Source: Diphasiastrum complanatum (Eukaryota > Streptophyta > Lycopodiopsida > Lycopodiales > Lycopodiaceae). Taken from it: a DNA stretch of 64,000 nucleotides. The notes beneath the pieces are model-generated. The model was not told the DNA's origin, did no database searches, and saw only the letters and a list, made by a program, of their open reading frames with translations. The stretch's first letter is position 1. Each line of letters starts with the position of its first letter. Positions 47,220-59,720 of this stretch are shown here, one piece after another. Both the position numbers and the translations under genes were made by a program. The DNA is taken from NCBI GenBank assembly GCA_029204225.1, contig MU831979.1:1-64000 (forward strand), read 5' to 3'.

Positions 47220-50200
47220 ACAATGTTCCTTCCCAATCATGGATTCCATGTGATTCAGCTCATTCACATATTGATTGGAATAGAAACAAATCATCTATAC
47301 TATTGGAGCCAATCAAGTCAATCCTTCACATTGCATCATACTAGGGAAGAAGCTTTTTCCTACTTTAAATCTGAAAGAATAATCCTAAAATTACCACCAA
47401 CAAGCTTCAAAGTGCAGATTTTCTTCTAATGAGCACTTAGGGTTAGGGTGCATGCCTAACATCCACCTAATTCATCTCTAGCATTAAGGTACCTTGTGGA
47501 GGGTTTGAACGTTGCTAATCTTGTACTAGGTGTTTTTTAAGGTTTTGACTAACCCAAATGTTAAAACATGATCCCATGCCAAAGACTAGGTTTAGGCATC
47601 TTAAAAAGAGGAAAAATGGAAGACTTAAGTCTATAAATTGCAAATGATGGTTGTTCTATGGAGTTGTCCACTATCCAAATTCATGCACTGGAATGGGGAT
47701 GTCAATAGCTTGATCTAGGCACCCAAGGGATTAGAAGACCTCCTCAAAGTCTTGTATCAACATATGAAATAACAAGAAAGTTCTCTTAAATCATGCAAAG
47801 AGACCTCCGACATGCAAGAATTTTCTCCGCATGATTGTAAATATTGTCAACAGAACAACCTCTTGTTGTTTCCAATGGGCACATCCATAAAGCAATGTAG
47901 TAGCATTTAAATGCAACAATCAAACTCACTAAAAAGAGAGTCTAGAAATTGTGTCTCTCAAATATGTAAAGTGCATTTACTATGAACATCAAAAAATGCA
48001 CTTTACAAATGTGTAAGTGTGTTCACTATGATTAGAAAGTGAGAAATTCAATGCTTTATGCCAGGGAAGGCTGAAATGGGGCCTTCCATTATACAAAAAA
48101 TCCTTTATCTACAAAAAATCTTAGCAAAGGAAGGAGATGGAATGATCTACAATGAAATATCATGGCAACAACAAGTTAGGGGCCCAATGTGCTTGGTTAC
48201 AGCCCCTTTGGCTTCTAGAATTAAGGTGGGACCAGTATGTGGATCCTTAGGCCCATGATCCCCCCCCCCCCCGGCACCCCCCCAACAAAAAGAAAAAAAT
48301 TCATGTGATTTACTTGGCCTTTTTCTAGATCATGAAAGTTGGAGCCTCATCATGCAACTCAGCATGGAAAAATCAATGATTAATAGACACAATTTTGAAA
48401 AGTATGTAGGGTGCCTCCCATCCTAGCTAAGTTAGACAAGGGTGTGCAATTTTTGAAAGTATGTAGTTTTCTTTGTCTCCCACCCTAGCCTAGTTGGACA
48501 ACAATGTTCAGTACAAAGCTGGCAAGTAGGCCTCAAATCCTGGCCTTAGGATGTGTTGGGATATACTAGAAACTTGCTTTGAAACTTAGGGAGTTGGCTA
48601 GGCCATAGTATATGTCGCACATAGCTATAACATAATTGCCATTGTTGTCACAAAAAACAAACAAATCGAATATGTAGGCTTTAGCATTGTCATGTTCCTA
48701 GGCCATTTTATATCAGGAAAAACAAGATCATGCAAAATATAGGGAGAAACTTAAGATACTTGTTAGCACAATGTTGTCATTTGAAAAAAAAACAAGAAGT
48801 AGGCTTTAGCTTTGTCATGTTCCTAGCCCAATTTTATAGCAATAATAACAAGAATCATGCTAAAAGTAGAGAGAGAAACATAAAAATAGTTGTGTTGATA
48901 ACTCAAAAGAAGCAAATCCAACCACAACTTCCATTAATAACATTTCAATAAGAGATACAAATAATCACATACAGTACATGCATACTTCTAGATTCATTTT
49001 TATCTTATAGGTCTTTAACGGTACTATCTTCATATTGGCATGAATAATCTTCATGACCATTGTTATGTCCCTAATCGACTAGGCCCATATTGTGGTTGAT
49101 TAAGTAAAATTACCTAGAGCCTAACATAGCAGGGGTACCTTTAGTAGTTAAGACTATGACTTTAAGTAAAGGGTGAGTCCTAGGATCACTAGAATGGACA
49201 TGCACAGAGCTCTTTATCCCAGAAGCACTCTTGGATTGTGGCTTGGGTTGTAACTATATAGGAATGGAGATGACACAAGTTTTATCATTCACTAGTTTCA
49301 CAAAACAAAGTCTGTTCAATGACTTTGATGGTCAAGAGGAAGATCAAGAGGTTGGTCTCAAAGGGCTTCAACAACACAAAAGGTAATGTGGCAATTTGGA
49401 GCTAGTCAAGAGCATCAAAGGAGGGTCATTATGCAAAGATGTTTTGGATCTGTTTTTGCAGGTGTATGAAGACTTAAGTAAGGTCAAAGGAGCAGCAAGG
49501 AAATGTTGTTCAAGTTTACTTTACTTGTTCTATCTCATGTTTGAGCTATTTCATGTGAATGTGTGCAAATTGTCAAGATATGGACAAACTAGCTACATTG
49601 TCTTGCAATATCTTACTGCTGGAGTAACAACAACATTTTCAAGTGATGTCTGTTTTCCTAATCAGTGCGTCAGCTCAAGAGAGGTATTATCTCTTATGAG
49701 GAACTAACTATTGCTAATTCTATATCACTTTGTGTGACAATGAGTGTCTGCTACTACATGAATAACACTCATCAACTCAAAATCAACCTTCATCACTCTT
49801 GTTGAGCCTATATATAGCTACAAGCTTAAAAAAATAACTTTAGACTTAATCCTAATAGCTTCTGGATACCCGCCGCCATAGTAGTCCATGCAATCTGTCA
49901 TTGTCCATCCATGTGCTGGGATCGTGAAGATGCTCCACCATTGCAGCCGCATGATAACCACAATCATTTTTTTGTGGTGTCTCTACGGTTGTGAAGGTCG
50001 TGCGGAGCGTGAGGGCTTGGCAAGCTTCAGCAAACAGACTGCAATGGGCGCTAGTGTGGTGCTCGGGCAGTTAATCCCCTTCGAGAGGAGAGACCATAGT
50101 GAACCGCAATTGTTGATTGATATTGTAATGAACCGCATTCATTGACTTTGTGGTGCGTTTCGGTTTTCTGCCCTTCGGGAAAAATGAGAAGAATGTGAAG

Positions 50201-50500
50201 GTCAACGAAAAACTTGCTCTAAGTCATTTTAGACGAAGTGTCGCATATTCTAGAAAATGCGAAAAACCCAAAGGTCCTATGAAATATGTTCTAAGTCATA
50301 TTTCGACCATGTGTCAATTTATACGGAAAATGTGAAAAGTGCAAATTATACGAAAAACAGTTCAAATATGCAGACTACGCGAAACTTAGTTTAAAATTGC
50401 AGCAGTCCAAAAACACAAGGAAAAATACAAAAGCTTTGATGGCTAGAAACTTTAAGCTTCTTCACGTGCACGAGAGCTAAACATTGAATTTGTCAATGAT
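47220..50500. other. Gene-poor spacer with local tandem duplications
   Basis: No supported gene. A unit of about 60 bp is duplicated at 48393-48510 (TGAAAAGTATGTAG...CTAGCTAAGTTAGACAA type) and one of about 125 bp at 48674-48890 (GTAGGCTTTAGC...TCATGTTCCTAG type). A C-run lies at 48260-48290. GCGAAAAA-type motifs cluster at 50170-50430, with one 17-base block shared with 13695. The 85-codon frame at 49888-50145 has no recognisable feature. Confidence 0.4.
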
Positions 50501-50509
50501 GGGTGTCTA

Positions 50510-51140
50510 ATGAAGGATATGGATCACAACTATAAAGTGGTAGCAAAGGGGTATCGAGATACTAATTGTGGCCTTTACAAGTCAGATGCTACAAAACCGA
50601 AAGAATATGGTTTAGCCACTTCGACAGCATCACAATCCGAATTGTGGCACAGAATATTAGGCCACTTGAACCATGGGAGTTTGAGGTTAATGGCAAAGTT
50701 GAAAATGGTGAATGGTTTACCAACATTACAGGATGATCATAGGGATGTGTAATGGGAAACATCACAGGGAGACATTCAAGAAGGTGGAGCTGCAAGAGCC
50801 AAGAAACCACTTGAGCTCATTCATAATGATTTGTGCGGCCCAATGAAGACCATGTTGAAATCTGATGCTTTTGCTCACTTCAAGGAATTCAAGGCTTTAG
50901 TAGAGAACCAATTGGATGCACAAATTAAAGTGCTTAGATTAGATAGAGGGGGCAAGTATAAATCAAATGATTTTGAAGACTTTTGCAAGGAACATGGCAT
51001 CAAAAGACAATTTACTCAAGCGCACATGCCGCACAGTATTGGTGTAGCAAAAAGAAAGAATAGAACCATTATGGAAAGTGTGTGATCCATGATGAAGCAG
51101 ATGGGCTTACCAAACTCTTCTTGGTTGGAGGCATGCTTGT
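50510..51140 (+). pseudogene. Ty1/copia fragment S: pre-integrase and integrase
   Basis: It contains a gag-pre-integrase segment (ELWHRILGHLNHGSLRLMAK, about 50640-50700), then integrase pieces: LIHNDLCGPM, KEFKALVENQLDAQIKVLRL and DFCKEHGIKRQFTQAH. The end of the core reads GVAKRKNRTI with Lys where a catalytic Glu is expected. The central part of the core between GPM and the KEF helix is deleted. After 51085 a one-base shift continues with MMKQMGLPNSSWLEA-like sequence. Non-functional. Confidence 0.8.
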
Positions 51141-51564
51141 GAGGGAAAATATGGGCTCAAATGGGCCCTTTAAGAAATTTCACTTTAGAGAGAGGTTATG
51201 TAGAGAGAGAATGCAAACTGGTAACTTTTGGTTGCCGTTTTCAAAGTTTTTGACCTTGCCCGCGATGTTTAACTGGTATGGTTAACTTCAGACATTAGTT
51301 AGTTAAGCATGAGATGTAATAACTTCTCTGCATGCTCATTTCAAAATTCAGAACTAGAGCTTTAAGAGTGTAAATCTTGGTGTGCTCACTACAAAAACTG
51401 AAGCGGGAGTACAATGAGCACTTTTGAAACCTTTGAGTGCTTATAGTGAAATATGAGGCAAGAAATTCTTTAGCACGACATAGACATTACAAAGTAAGGT
51501 ACGCTAAATCTATTCAATTTGACTTATTGTAGTTTGAAGTATCTACAGATTGTAGCTTTCAACA
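51141..51564. other. Unassigned DNA between copia S and the 178-codon frame
   Basis: AT-rich, no copia motif and no long frame. It ends with TATCTACAGATTGTAG just before the next reading frame, which resembles an intron acceptor. This may be the 5' boundary of an inserted or captured piece. Confidence 0.3.
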
Positions 51565-52101
51565 ATGACAATGTTTCATTTGCATGTTGCACTTCCTATG
51601 GAATGCACTCCAGTTATTAAGAAAAATTCAAAAGCTGTAGAGAATGCTGCTACAATAGTTGGAGAATTGAGAATGATTAATCATAAGAATATAGATATGT
51701 GGGTGGATGGATCAATTTATCCTAATGATCCAACTACCAATTTGTGTTCGAATTTTAGGTCCGTAACTCATCTTCTCATATTTGTATGTGAACAAAATAG
51801 TGGATTACTTGGATATTTTCAAAAGTTGCGTGATATTGGAATGCATAGCATATCTTGTCTTAATCAGCAATTACAATTTGCTAATAAACAATTGGAACGT
51901 GCAAATCAACAATTGCTTCATTATGTGCAACATACTTGTGTTGAAAACAATGCACTCAAGCATGCTATATCAGAGTTGAATGCTACAATCACTACTCTTT
52001 GGGGCTCAAACCAAAAAATGTTAGAATCCATGGAGAAGTTGCGATCCGACAATTTAAAATCTGTTGTTGCTATAACTTTACTTGAAGGTTGCTATCCTTG
52101 A
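51565..52101 (+). CDS. Unrecognised 178-codon coiled-coil frame joined to copia gag
   Basis: The frame opens MTMFHLHVALPMECTPVIKK. From about residue 95 to 165 it is a Gln/Asn-rich helical stretch (LNQQLQFANKQLERANQQLL, later MLESMEKLRSDN) with heptad-like hydrophobics, suggesting a coiled coil. It is not copia gag: recognisable gag sequence (LKNQILQCFQ, VLRVKDLNKELAYIGDSIKE) starts just after it, at about 52090 in another frame. No enzymatic motif is seen. It could be a captured host exon or part of another element. There is no clear promoter and expression is doubtful. Confidence 0.3.
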   Translation: MTMFHLHVALPMECTPVIKKNSKAVENAATIVGELRMINHKNIDMWVDGSIYPNDPTTNLCSNFRSVTHLLIFVCEQNSGLLGYFQKLRDIGMHSISCLNQQLQFANKQLERANQQLLHYVQHTCVENNALKHAISELNATITTLWGSNQKMLESMEKLRSDNLKSVVAITLLEGCYP

Positions 52102-52547
52102 AGAATCAAATCCTTCAATGTTTTCAAGCTAAACGAGAGAGTGGACATTCATATGTGTTGAGAGTTAAGGACTTAAACAAGGAGCTTGCTTACATAGGAG
52201 ATTCCATTAAGGAAAGTGAACTTGTTCAACTAATCTTGGGGGTTTGAGGGTGGATTTTGCTAACCTAGTGCAAGGCTATGCAATTATGGGCAAGTTGCCC
52301 TCACTTGAAGATCTCCAAGGAGTCCTCGTGGCCGAGGAGAGTAGGAGAACCTCTCCCTCAATGATGGAGATGATGGGCTCTTTTCACCAAGAGCAAGAGC
52401 AAATCCAAAGGCAAGGGTGCTGCATTCAAGAAGAACCAAGTCAAATGTGAAGATCAAGAAGGATCTTCAAGTCCAAGCTCGAGCAAGCCAAAGAAGGATA
52501 AGTCAAAGATCAAATGCTACTTTTGTGGCAAGACAGGGCACTATGTC
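52090..52547 (+). pseudogene. Copia element T: C-terminal gag and CCHC knuckle
   Basis: Frame-shifted gag sequence runs with VLRVKDLNKELAYIGDSIKE, then VQGYAIMGKLPSLEDLQGVL and a basic linker. A CCHC zinc knuckle CYFCGKTGHYVLEC is encoded at about 52515-52556. The N-terminal half of gag is absent and replaced by the unrelated frame ending at 52101. It corresponds closely to 56760-57270 of element U, so the two belong to the same lineage. Confidence 0.8.
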
Positions 52548-53621
52548 TTGGAGTGCTTCAAGAAGAAGCAATCTCAAAGTCAATCAAACCTAGGCCAAGA
52601 GGAGGAGGAGAGCTCTCATGAAGATTCACTCATGATGTCAAGTTTCTCATCTTCAAGCATAAGAGGTGAAGACCCTTGGTGGATAGATCGTGGGGCTAGC
52701 TCCCACATGACAAGTAAGAGGGAGTATTTTTCAACCTTATCTACCTATGATGGACCTATCAAGTCAAATTTTATAGCAAATGATTATGCTTGTAAGGTAG
52801 AAGGCATAGGATCCATAGATTTATGCTTGGGACCTTCAAGGAAGATCAAGATTGATGGAGTACTTTACATTCCTAGTATCACTAAGAACTTGCTTAGTGT
52901 AGGACAATTGCTTGACAATGGTTTGATTGTGGAGTTCACCACAAATGCATGTAACATCAAGAAGGATGGCAAGATCATTGCTAGAGGCATAAGATTTGGA
53001 AGATTACTCAAACTAGATGCCTATGTGGATGCTAATGTTGTGATGCTAGCCGAGGAGACCAAACTATCCAACCATAGTCTTTGGCACAAAAGACTTGGTC
53101 ACATCAACTCAAAGTCCATGGAGGTCATGTGCAAGGAGGAGCTTGCCTTAGGACTTCCAAGATCCTTGGAAAAAGAAGCGAAAGAATATGAAGCATGTGC
53201 TCTCTCAAAAGCACATAAGAAGCCCTTCTCAAGTTCAATCACAAAGACAACTCATCAGCTTGAGTTGATCCACTCGGATGTACACTTTGCAAGTACAATG
53301 TCCAATGGAGGTGCCACCATAGTTGTTACATTCATAGATGATTACTCAAGGTTTTGTTGGGTATTCTTACTTTCATCTAAAGCACAAGTATTTGAAAGCT
53401 TTCTTAAGTTCAAAGCATTTGTTGAGAAGCATCTTGATCACAAGATCAAAACTTTTAGAAGTGATAATGGTGGAGAATCTATCTCCAATGCATTTAAAGA
53501 TTTTTGTGATCAAGAAGGGATTAAAAAAGAATTATCTTGTCCCTACACTCCTCAACAAAATGGAATAGCCGAGAGGAGGAATAGGACATTGTGTGAATGT
53601 TCTAAAGCCTTTAAGGATTGA
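52548..53621 (+). pseudogene. Copia element T: protease and integrase
   Basis: The 357-codon frame contains a protease region WWIDRGASSHMT in which the catalytic DSG is DRG (Ser to Arg codon at 52689-52691). A beta-strand region ends with LYIPSITKNLLSVGQLLDNG. The gag-pre-integrase motif LWHKRLGHINSKSMEVM follows. The integrase core keeps D (IHSDVHF), D (RSDNGGE) and E (GIAERRNR), with FIDDYSRFCWVFLLSS between. A frameshift near 53600 moves the rest of integrase to another frame. The altered protease alone would block polyprotein processing. Confidence 0.88.
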
Positions 53622-53970
53622 TGCATGTTTACCAAAATCTTTTTGGGGCGAAGCTCTCACTTGTGCTAACCATTTGATGAATAGAGTTCCATATAGCTCT
53701 ATTGAAGGCAAAACACCCTTTGAAGTCTTCTATGGGAGGAAGCCAAATCTCAAGGACTTAAAGATGTTTGGATGCATTTGCTATGTGCATACACCTTTGG
53801 AGAAAATGACCAAGGAAGATCCACCATCAATCAAAGGTATTATGCTCGGGTATGGCAAAGCAAGCAAGGGATATAAGGTATACATTCCATCTTCAAACAA
53901 ATATAAGAGATATAAGGCTCAATCAAATCACCTATCAAGAGGGATGTGGTCAAGGATCAAGATGTCATAG
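53593..53970 (+). pseudogene. Copia element T: integrase C-terminal part
   Basis: This is the continuation of the preceding integrase after a frameshift: ACLPKSFWGEALTCANHLMN, then KTPFEVFYGRKPNLKDLKMF and GCICYVHTP, which are standard post-catalytic copia integrase motifs. A further break at about 53970 separates it from reverse transcriptase. Confidence 0.85.
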
Positions 53971-54032
53971 ATCTTGAGTAGGAACTAGATCCAAGTGAAC
54001 CAATCACTCCAAGAAGATCATCAAGGGTAAGA

Positions 54033-55037
54033 ATGGAGCCATTGAGGCTCACATACCAAGACAAGGGGAAGCAAGCCGAGGGTAATCCATCTTCATCCTT
54101 TGCACTCATTTCAAGTTTTGAAGAACCTTCATGTGTAGAAGATGCATTGAGTTCAAAGGAATGGTTTGAAGCTATGATAGATGAATATAATGTTTTGATG
54201 GAGAATGGCACATGGATCCTTGTTGATAGACCTCTTAAGAATGTGATTGGATGTAAATGGGTTTTTAAGCTAAAACTCAGTATGGATGGAAGTGTAAGCA
54301 AACACAAGGCAAGATTAGTTGCCAAGGGATATGCTCAAGCAAAGGGCATAGATTTTGAAGAAACTTTTGCACCCGTGGCCAAGATGGTAACAATAAGGTT
54401 ACTTCTTGCACTTGCTTCACATTTTGGTTGGATTCTCTTTCAAATGGATGTTTCTGATGCATTCTTAAATGGTTATTTGAAAAAAGACATCTTCACGGAG
54501 CAGCCCCAAGGATTCATCAAGCTCAGGATGGAAGGTAAAATATGTCGTCTTCAAAGGGGCTTATATGGTTTGAAGCAAGCATCAAGGTCTTGGAATTCAA
54601 GACCTCATGATTTCTTAGTTTCTATTGGATTCACTCAAAGTGAATATGATCCAACTTTGTACATAATGTATGATGTAAATTTCATTGTACTTCTATTGAT
54701 TTATGTAGATGACATCATCCTTAGTGGTGATAACATTGATGGTATTAAGAAAACCAAGAAAAATCTATCACTAGAATTTAAGATGGTAGATCTTGGTCAA
54801 CTTTACTTTATATTGGGAATAGAAGTACTTAGAGACTCAGATTTCATCTTCATTAGTCAAACTAAGTTTGCTCAAAGTTTGCTTAATAGATTCAAGATGC
54901 AAGATTGCAAGCATGTAGAAACACCAATGGAGCAATATGCAAAAGTGCTCAGTAAAAGTGATGAAGCATCCTTTATGGACATCACTCTTTATAGGCAACT
55001 TATAGGATCTTTAATGTGGATCATGTCAAAATTATAA
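54033..55037 (+). pseudogene. Copia element T: reverse transcriptase without RNase H
   Basis: The 334-codon frame runs from the linker before RT through GCKWVFKLKLSMDGSVSKHK, KARLVAKGYAQ, FQMDVSDAFLNGYL and LYGLKQASRSW. It includes the intact catalytic box YVDDIILSGDN and LGIEVLRDSDFIFISQTKF. It stops at RQLIGSLMWIMSKL, where RNase H should begin. This is the longest continuous polymerase frame in the window and its active-site aspartates are present. Without RNase H, with a broken integrase and with a mutated protease, the element cannot move by itself. Confidence 0.9.
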
Positions 55038-56454
55038 AAAGTTATCTATCTTAGTCCTAGGGGTTTCATAAAGTTTTATGTCAAGCTTCTTTGTGTAGAT
55101 TTGTGATAGGGCCAAAAATTGGCATAGATGGCAAATTGGTCAAATCCGCATGTAAAGCCACTATTGAGCCAAAAGTCATTTGTGATGCAAACTCGAGCTA
55201 TGTAGGCTAGCAAATAGCTTTGTGACACTTGTATTAATGTAGTTTGATGAGTGATGAAGTCAAAGTGTTGGCTTTGATCAAAGGGTCCAATAGGAATTGA
55301 GAAATCTTGAAGAAGGGTCCAATAGAATTGTAGGGTGAATACATCACTCATCCAATAGCATTAGAGAGGCTAGGATTAGGGGTCCAATAGCATGCAAGGA
55401 GGATTCTCCACGAGTTTTATATGAACTCCATTTGTGAATCATAATTTAAGTTGAGTTTTGAGTCAAAACTTGAGTTTGATGAGATTTGCTTGTTTCCTAT
55501 TATTTCTCTACCTGAGGAGAGGAGCTTAATTTTACTTAGTTTTTTCAAGGATCATCTTCTCTCATGCATATGTACTTTGGTTATCAACATAAGGATCCTT
55601 CTTTGCCTCTATGCCTTAGTTTTTTTATCTAGATCTTGGAAATCAATCTAGCATCCATCAATAAGTGCATAAGCTTGCTTAGGAGATCATTCACACACTT
55701 TTAGGGCATTACACATGTGTGAAGTTTCACATGACATCAAATCCTACCTTAGCTCTTGATGCTTCTTTCATCCAAAGTTCCAAAGATTCCTTGAAAATCA
55801 AGATCTAGAGAGACTGGTTTGCATCTCCCATGCTATCTCAAGCAAAATTGGATCATAAGGGTTCATAATCATTTGGATTAAATAATTTCTGATATTGTAC
55901 AGATTTTCTTGCTCAGACACGTGTGAAGGACAACCCAATTCACTTTGGTGGTCCTCTTCCATGTGTGATCCAAAGCTAGTGCTTGATAGCTAGTTTCAAA
56001 GCTGTTAAAGTCTAGTTTGTGTAGCAATTGACTTCATGTGATTGGATCTCCCATTTAAAAGTTATAGTCAAGGAATCAAGGTGGGTAGGGCACCCAACCT
56101 GGTTGGACACTTTTATTTATGACTCTATTATGCTTGTTTGATCAAAAATCTCACTTCTAGGCTTGCCAATCACACTTTTTTGAGATCTAGGTATCAATTT
56201 GAGGTCATAGCCACATTCTTTCATACAATTGGCTTGCATTTGAGTGATCTGTGGTTTGACCCAAACTTTGCCTATACTCCATCAATTGATGAGAGGTTGA
56301 TCTAGTTTGAGAGAGATTGGTAGAGCTAGTGAGATCCATCTCACATTTTGTTGCAAGATCTTCCATAGGAATTGGTAGTACACCTTTCAAGGATCCTATA
56401 GTGAGAGAGAAGCAACATTTTATTGTCTAAATCACAAGGAATCTTCCCTATTAC
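55038..56454. other. Spacer between copia T and U
   Basis: AT-rich and non-coding. No perfect primer site was found upstream of element U's gag, so its 5' LTR is missing or too decayed to see. Short inverted repeats such as ACACATGTGTGAAGTTTCACATG occur near 55712. Confidence 0.35.
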
Positions 56455-58739
56455 ATGGCATCTTTGGGTTGCTTTCTATTGGAATCTAGTGAAAGACTAT
56501 CTACCTCCAACTATTCTATTTGGAAGGCTAGAATGGAATCAATCTTGATACTCCAAGATGTGATGGACATTGTACTTGGGATTGAGGAGGAGCCTCAAGT
56601 CCTTCAAGAGGTGCAAAAGTACAAGAAGAGAGTTGGCTCTCCACTACATCAAAATGAATGTCTCCAATGAGATTTTGAGAGAGATTGGTGCTTGCACATC
56701 GCCCAAGGATGCTTGGGACACTCTCAAAGAAATCCATGAGGCCAAGAATACCTCAAGACTCCTCACTCTTAGAAATCAAATCTTTCAAAGTTCACAAAAG
56801 AGTGATGAGAGTGCCACTAATTATGTGTTGAGAATGAAAGATTCTCATAGGGAGCTTGCTTGCATTGGAGGTACCATTGATCAAAGTGAGCTAGTCCAAG
56901 TCATACTCAATGGCTTGAAAGATAAGTATGAAAATCTTGTCCAATCCTATGCCATCAAGGAGGATCTACCTACTTTAGAGGCTTTGCAAGGAGTGCTAAT
57001 GGCTGAAGAATCAAGGAAAGAGAACAAGCTATTAAGGATGGAGAAGTTATCAATCAACCATAATTGTGATAGCAAAGCTTTTTTTGCCAAGCACAAAGGA
57101 AGGAGTAAGAAGCAACACCAAAATATCTCCAAGGACAAGCAAAGAACAAAGACCAAGATGGAGAGGAGGGTGGTTCCTCTCATGCTTCTACCTCAAAGAA
57201 GAAGAAAAAGAAGAATATCAAATGCTTCTTTTGTGGCAAGATGGGGCACTATGCAACAAATTGTTTCAAGAAGAACAAATTGTTTCAAGAAGAAGAATCA
57301 ATTTAAGCAATCGAACCTTTCAAATGAGAAAGAAGATTCTATTGCAAGTGATGGAGAGGGATCTCTTATGGCCTCTAGTTTTTCATCTACACGTTTCAAG
57401 AAGGATGGATCTTGGTATATTGATAGTGGAGCATCTTCACATATGTGCAAAGCTTTCCAAGGAGGAGTTATGGCATAAGAGGTTGGGACATCCCAATCAC
57501 AAATCTATGCTTTATATGTGCAAAGAAGACAAAGCTATCGGCTTACCAAAGAAATTTTCCAAGGAGATCAAGCCTTGTGAGGCTTGTGCTATTGCAATAT
57601 TGCAAAATCACACAAGAAGGCATACAAAAGATCTTCCATCAAAAGCACTCATCCTTTGGAGCTAATACACTCAGATGTGCCCTTCTCATCATCTCAAAGC
57701 ATGGGAGGAGCCACTTGCTTTGTGACTTTTATTGATGATTTCACAAGATCTACATGGCTATATCTTCTTACTTCCAAATCTTTGGTGTATGATCACTTCC
57801 TTATATTCAAAGCATATGTGGAGCTCATTCAAGATCAAGGCTTTGAGGTGTTATGGAGGAGGAGAATATATCTCTAACAAATTCCATGACTATTGTGAGT
57901 AAGAAGGTATTAAGAGGGAGTTCTCTTATGCATATTCACCATCTCAAAATGGAGTGGTCAAGATGAAGAATAGATCCTTATGTGAATGTGCAAAAGCTAT
58001 GAAGATTGAAGCATCTTTGCCTAAAGACTTCTGGGGAGAAGCTATCAATTGTGCAAATTATCTTTGCAATAGACTCCCACATCTTTTGATCACCTTAGAG
58101 TATTTGGCACTATTTACTTTGCACATATTCCCTTGGAAACAAGGAAGAAGGATGATTCCATCCAACAAGCACATCATTGGATCCAAGTGGGTATTTTGAA
58201 TCAAGTATAATCAAGATGTCACTATTCACAAGTACAAGACAAGATTATGTGCCAAGGGATTTGCTCAAATCCATGGAATTGATTATGAGGAGACCTTTGC
58301 ACCCATGGCAAAGATGGTGACCATAAGGATTCTTATATCTCTTGCTAATTATTTCAAGTGGAAGGTGTTCCAATTAGATGTTTCCAATGCATTTATCAAT
58401 GGTTATCTTCAAGAGGAAATCTATATGGAGCAACCTCAAGGATTCATCAAGGATGAATCAAAAGTGTGCTTGCTCTTCAAGAATCTTTATGGACTCAAGC
58501 AAGCACCAAGATCTTGGTATGAGAGGCTCAACTCTTTTCTTATCTCACTAGGATTTAATCTTAGTGACTATGATCCTTCCATGTACATCAAGTTTATTGC
58601 TAGTGATATTGTTATTCTTCTCATTTATGTTGATTACATTATCCTATGTGGAAGTAGTATCAAATTGGTTGAAGAGACCAAAGTAGCACTTGGAAAAGAG
58701 TTTAAGATGCAAGATCTAGGAGAGATCGATTACATATTA
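56455..58739 (+). pseudogene. Ty1/copia element U: gag to RT, truncated
   Basis: Gag begins MASLGCFLLESSERLSTSNY (56455) and continues in a second frame (56570-57478) with KDAWDTLKEIHEAKNTSRLL and ESATNYVLRMKDSHREL. The knuckle CFFCGKMGHYATNC is near 57222-57263. The protease has an intact WYIDSGASSHM (about 57415), but most of the protease after it is deleted. The pre-integrase motif LWHKRLGHPNHKSM follows at about 57470. Integrase is split by frameshifts and has VKMKNRSL where the catalytic Glu is expected (about 57955). RT (58305-58739) has FQLDVSNAFINGYL and LYGLKQAPRSWYE, but the catalytic box is YVDY, the second Asp codon being TAC at 58635-58637. RT stops at 58739, where unrelated DNA begins. 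Confidence 0.88.

Positions 58740-59720
<981 letters not shown>

Noticed and set aside
49888-50145. An 85-codon frame upstream of copia S
   Set aside because: No domain, no homologue recognised and no promoter or splice context.
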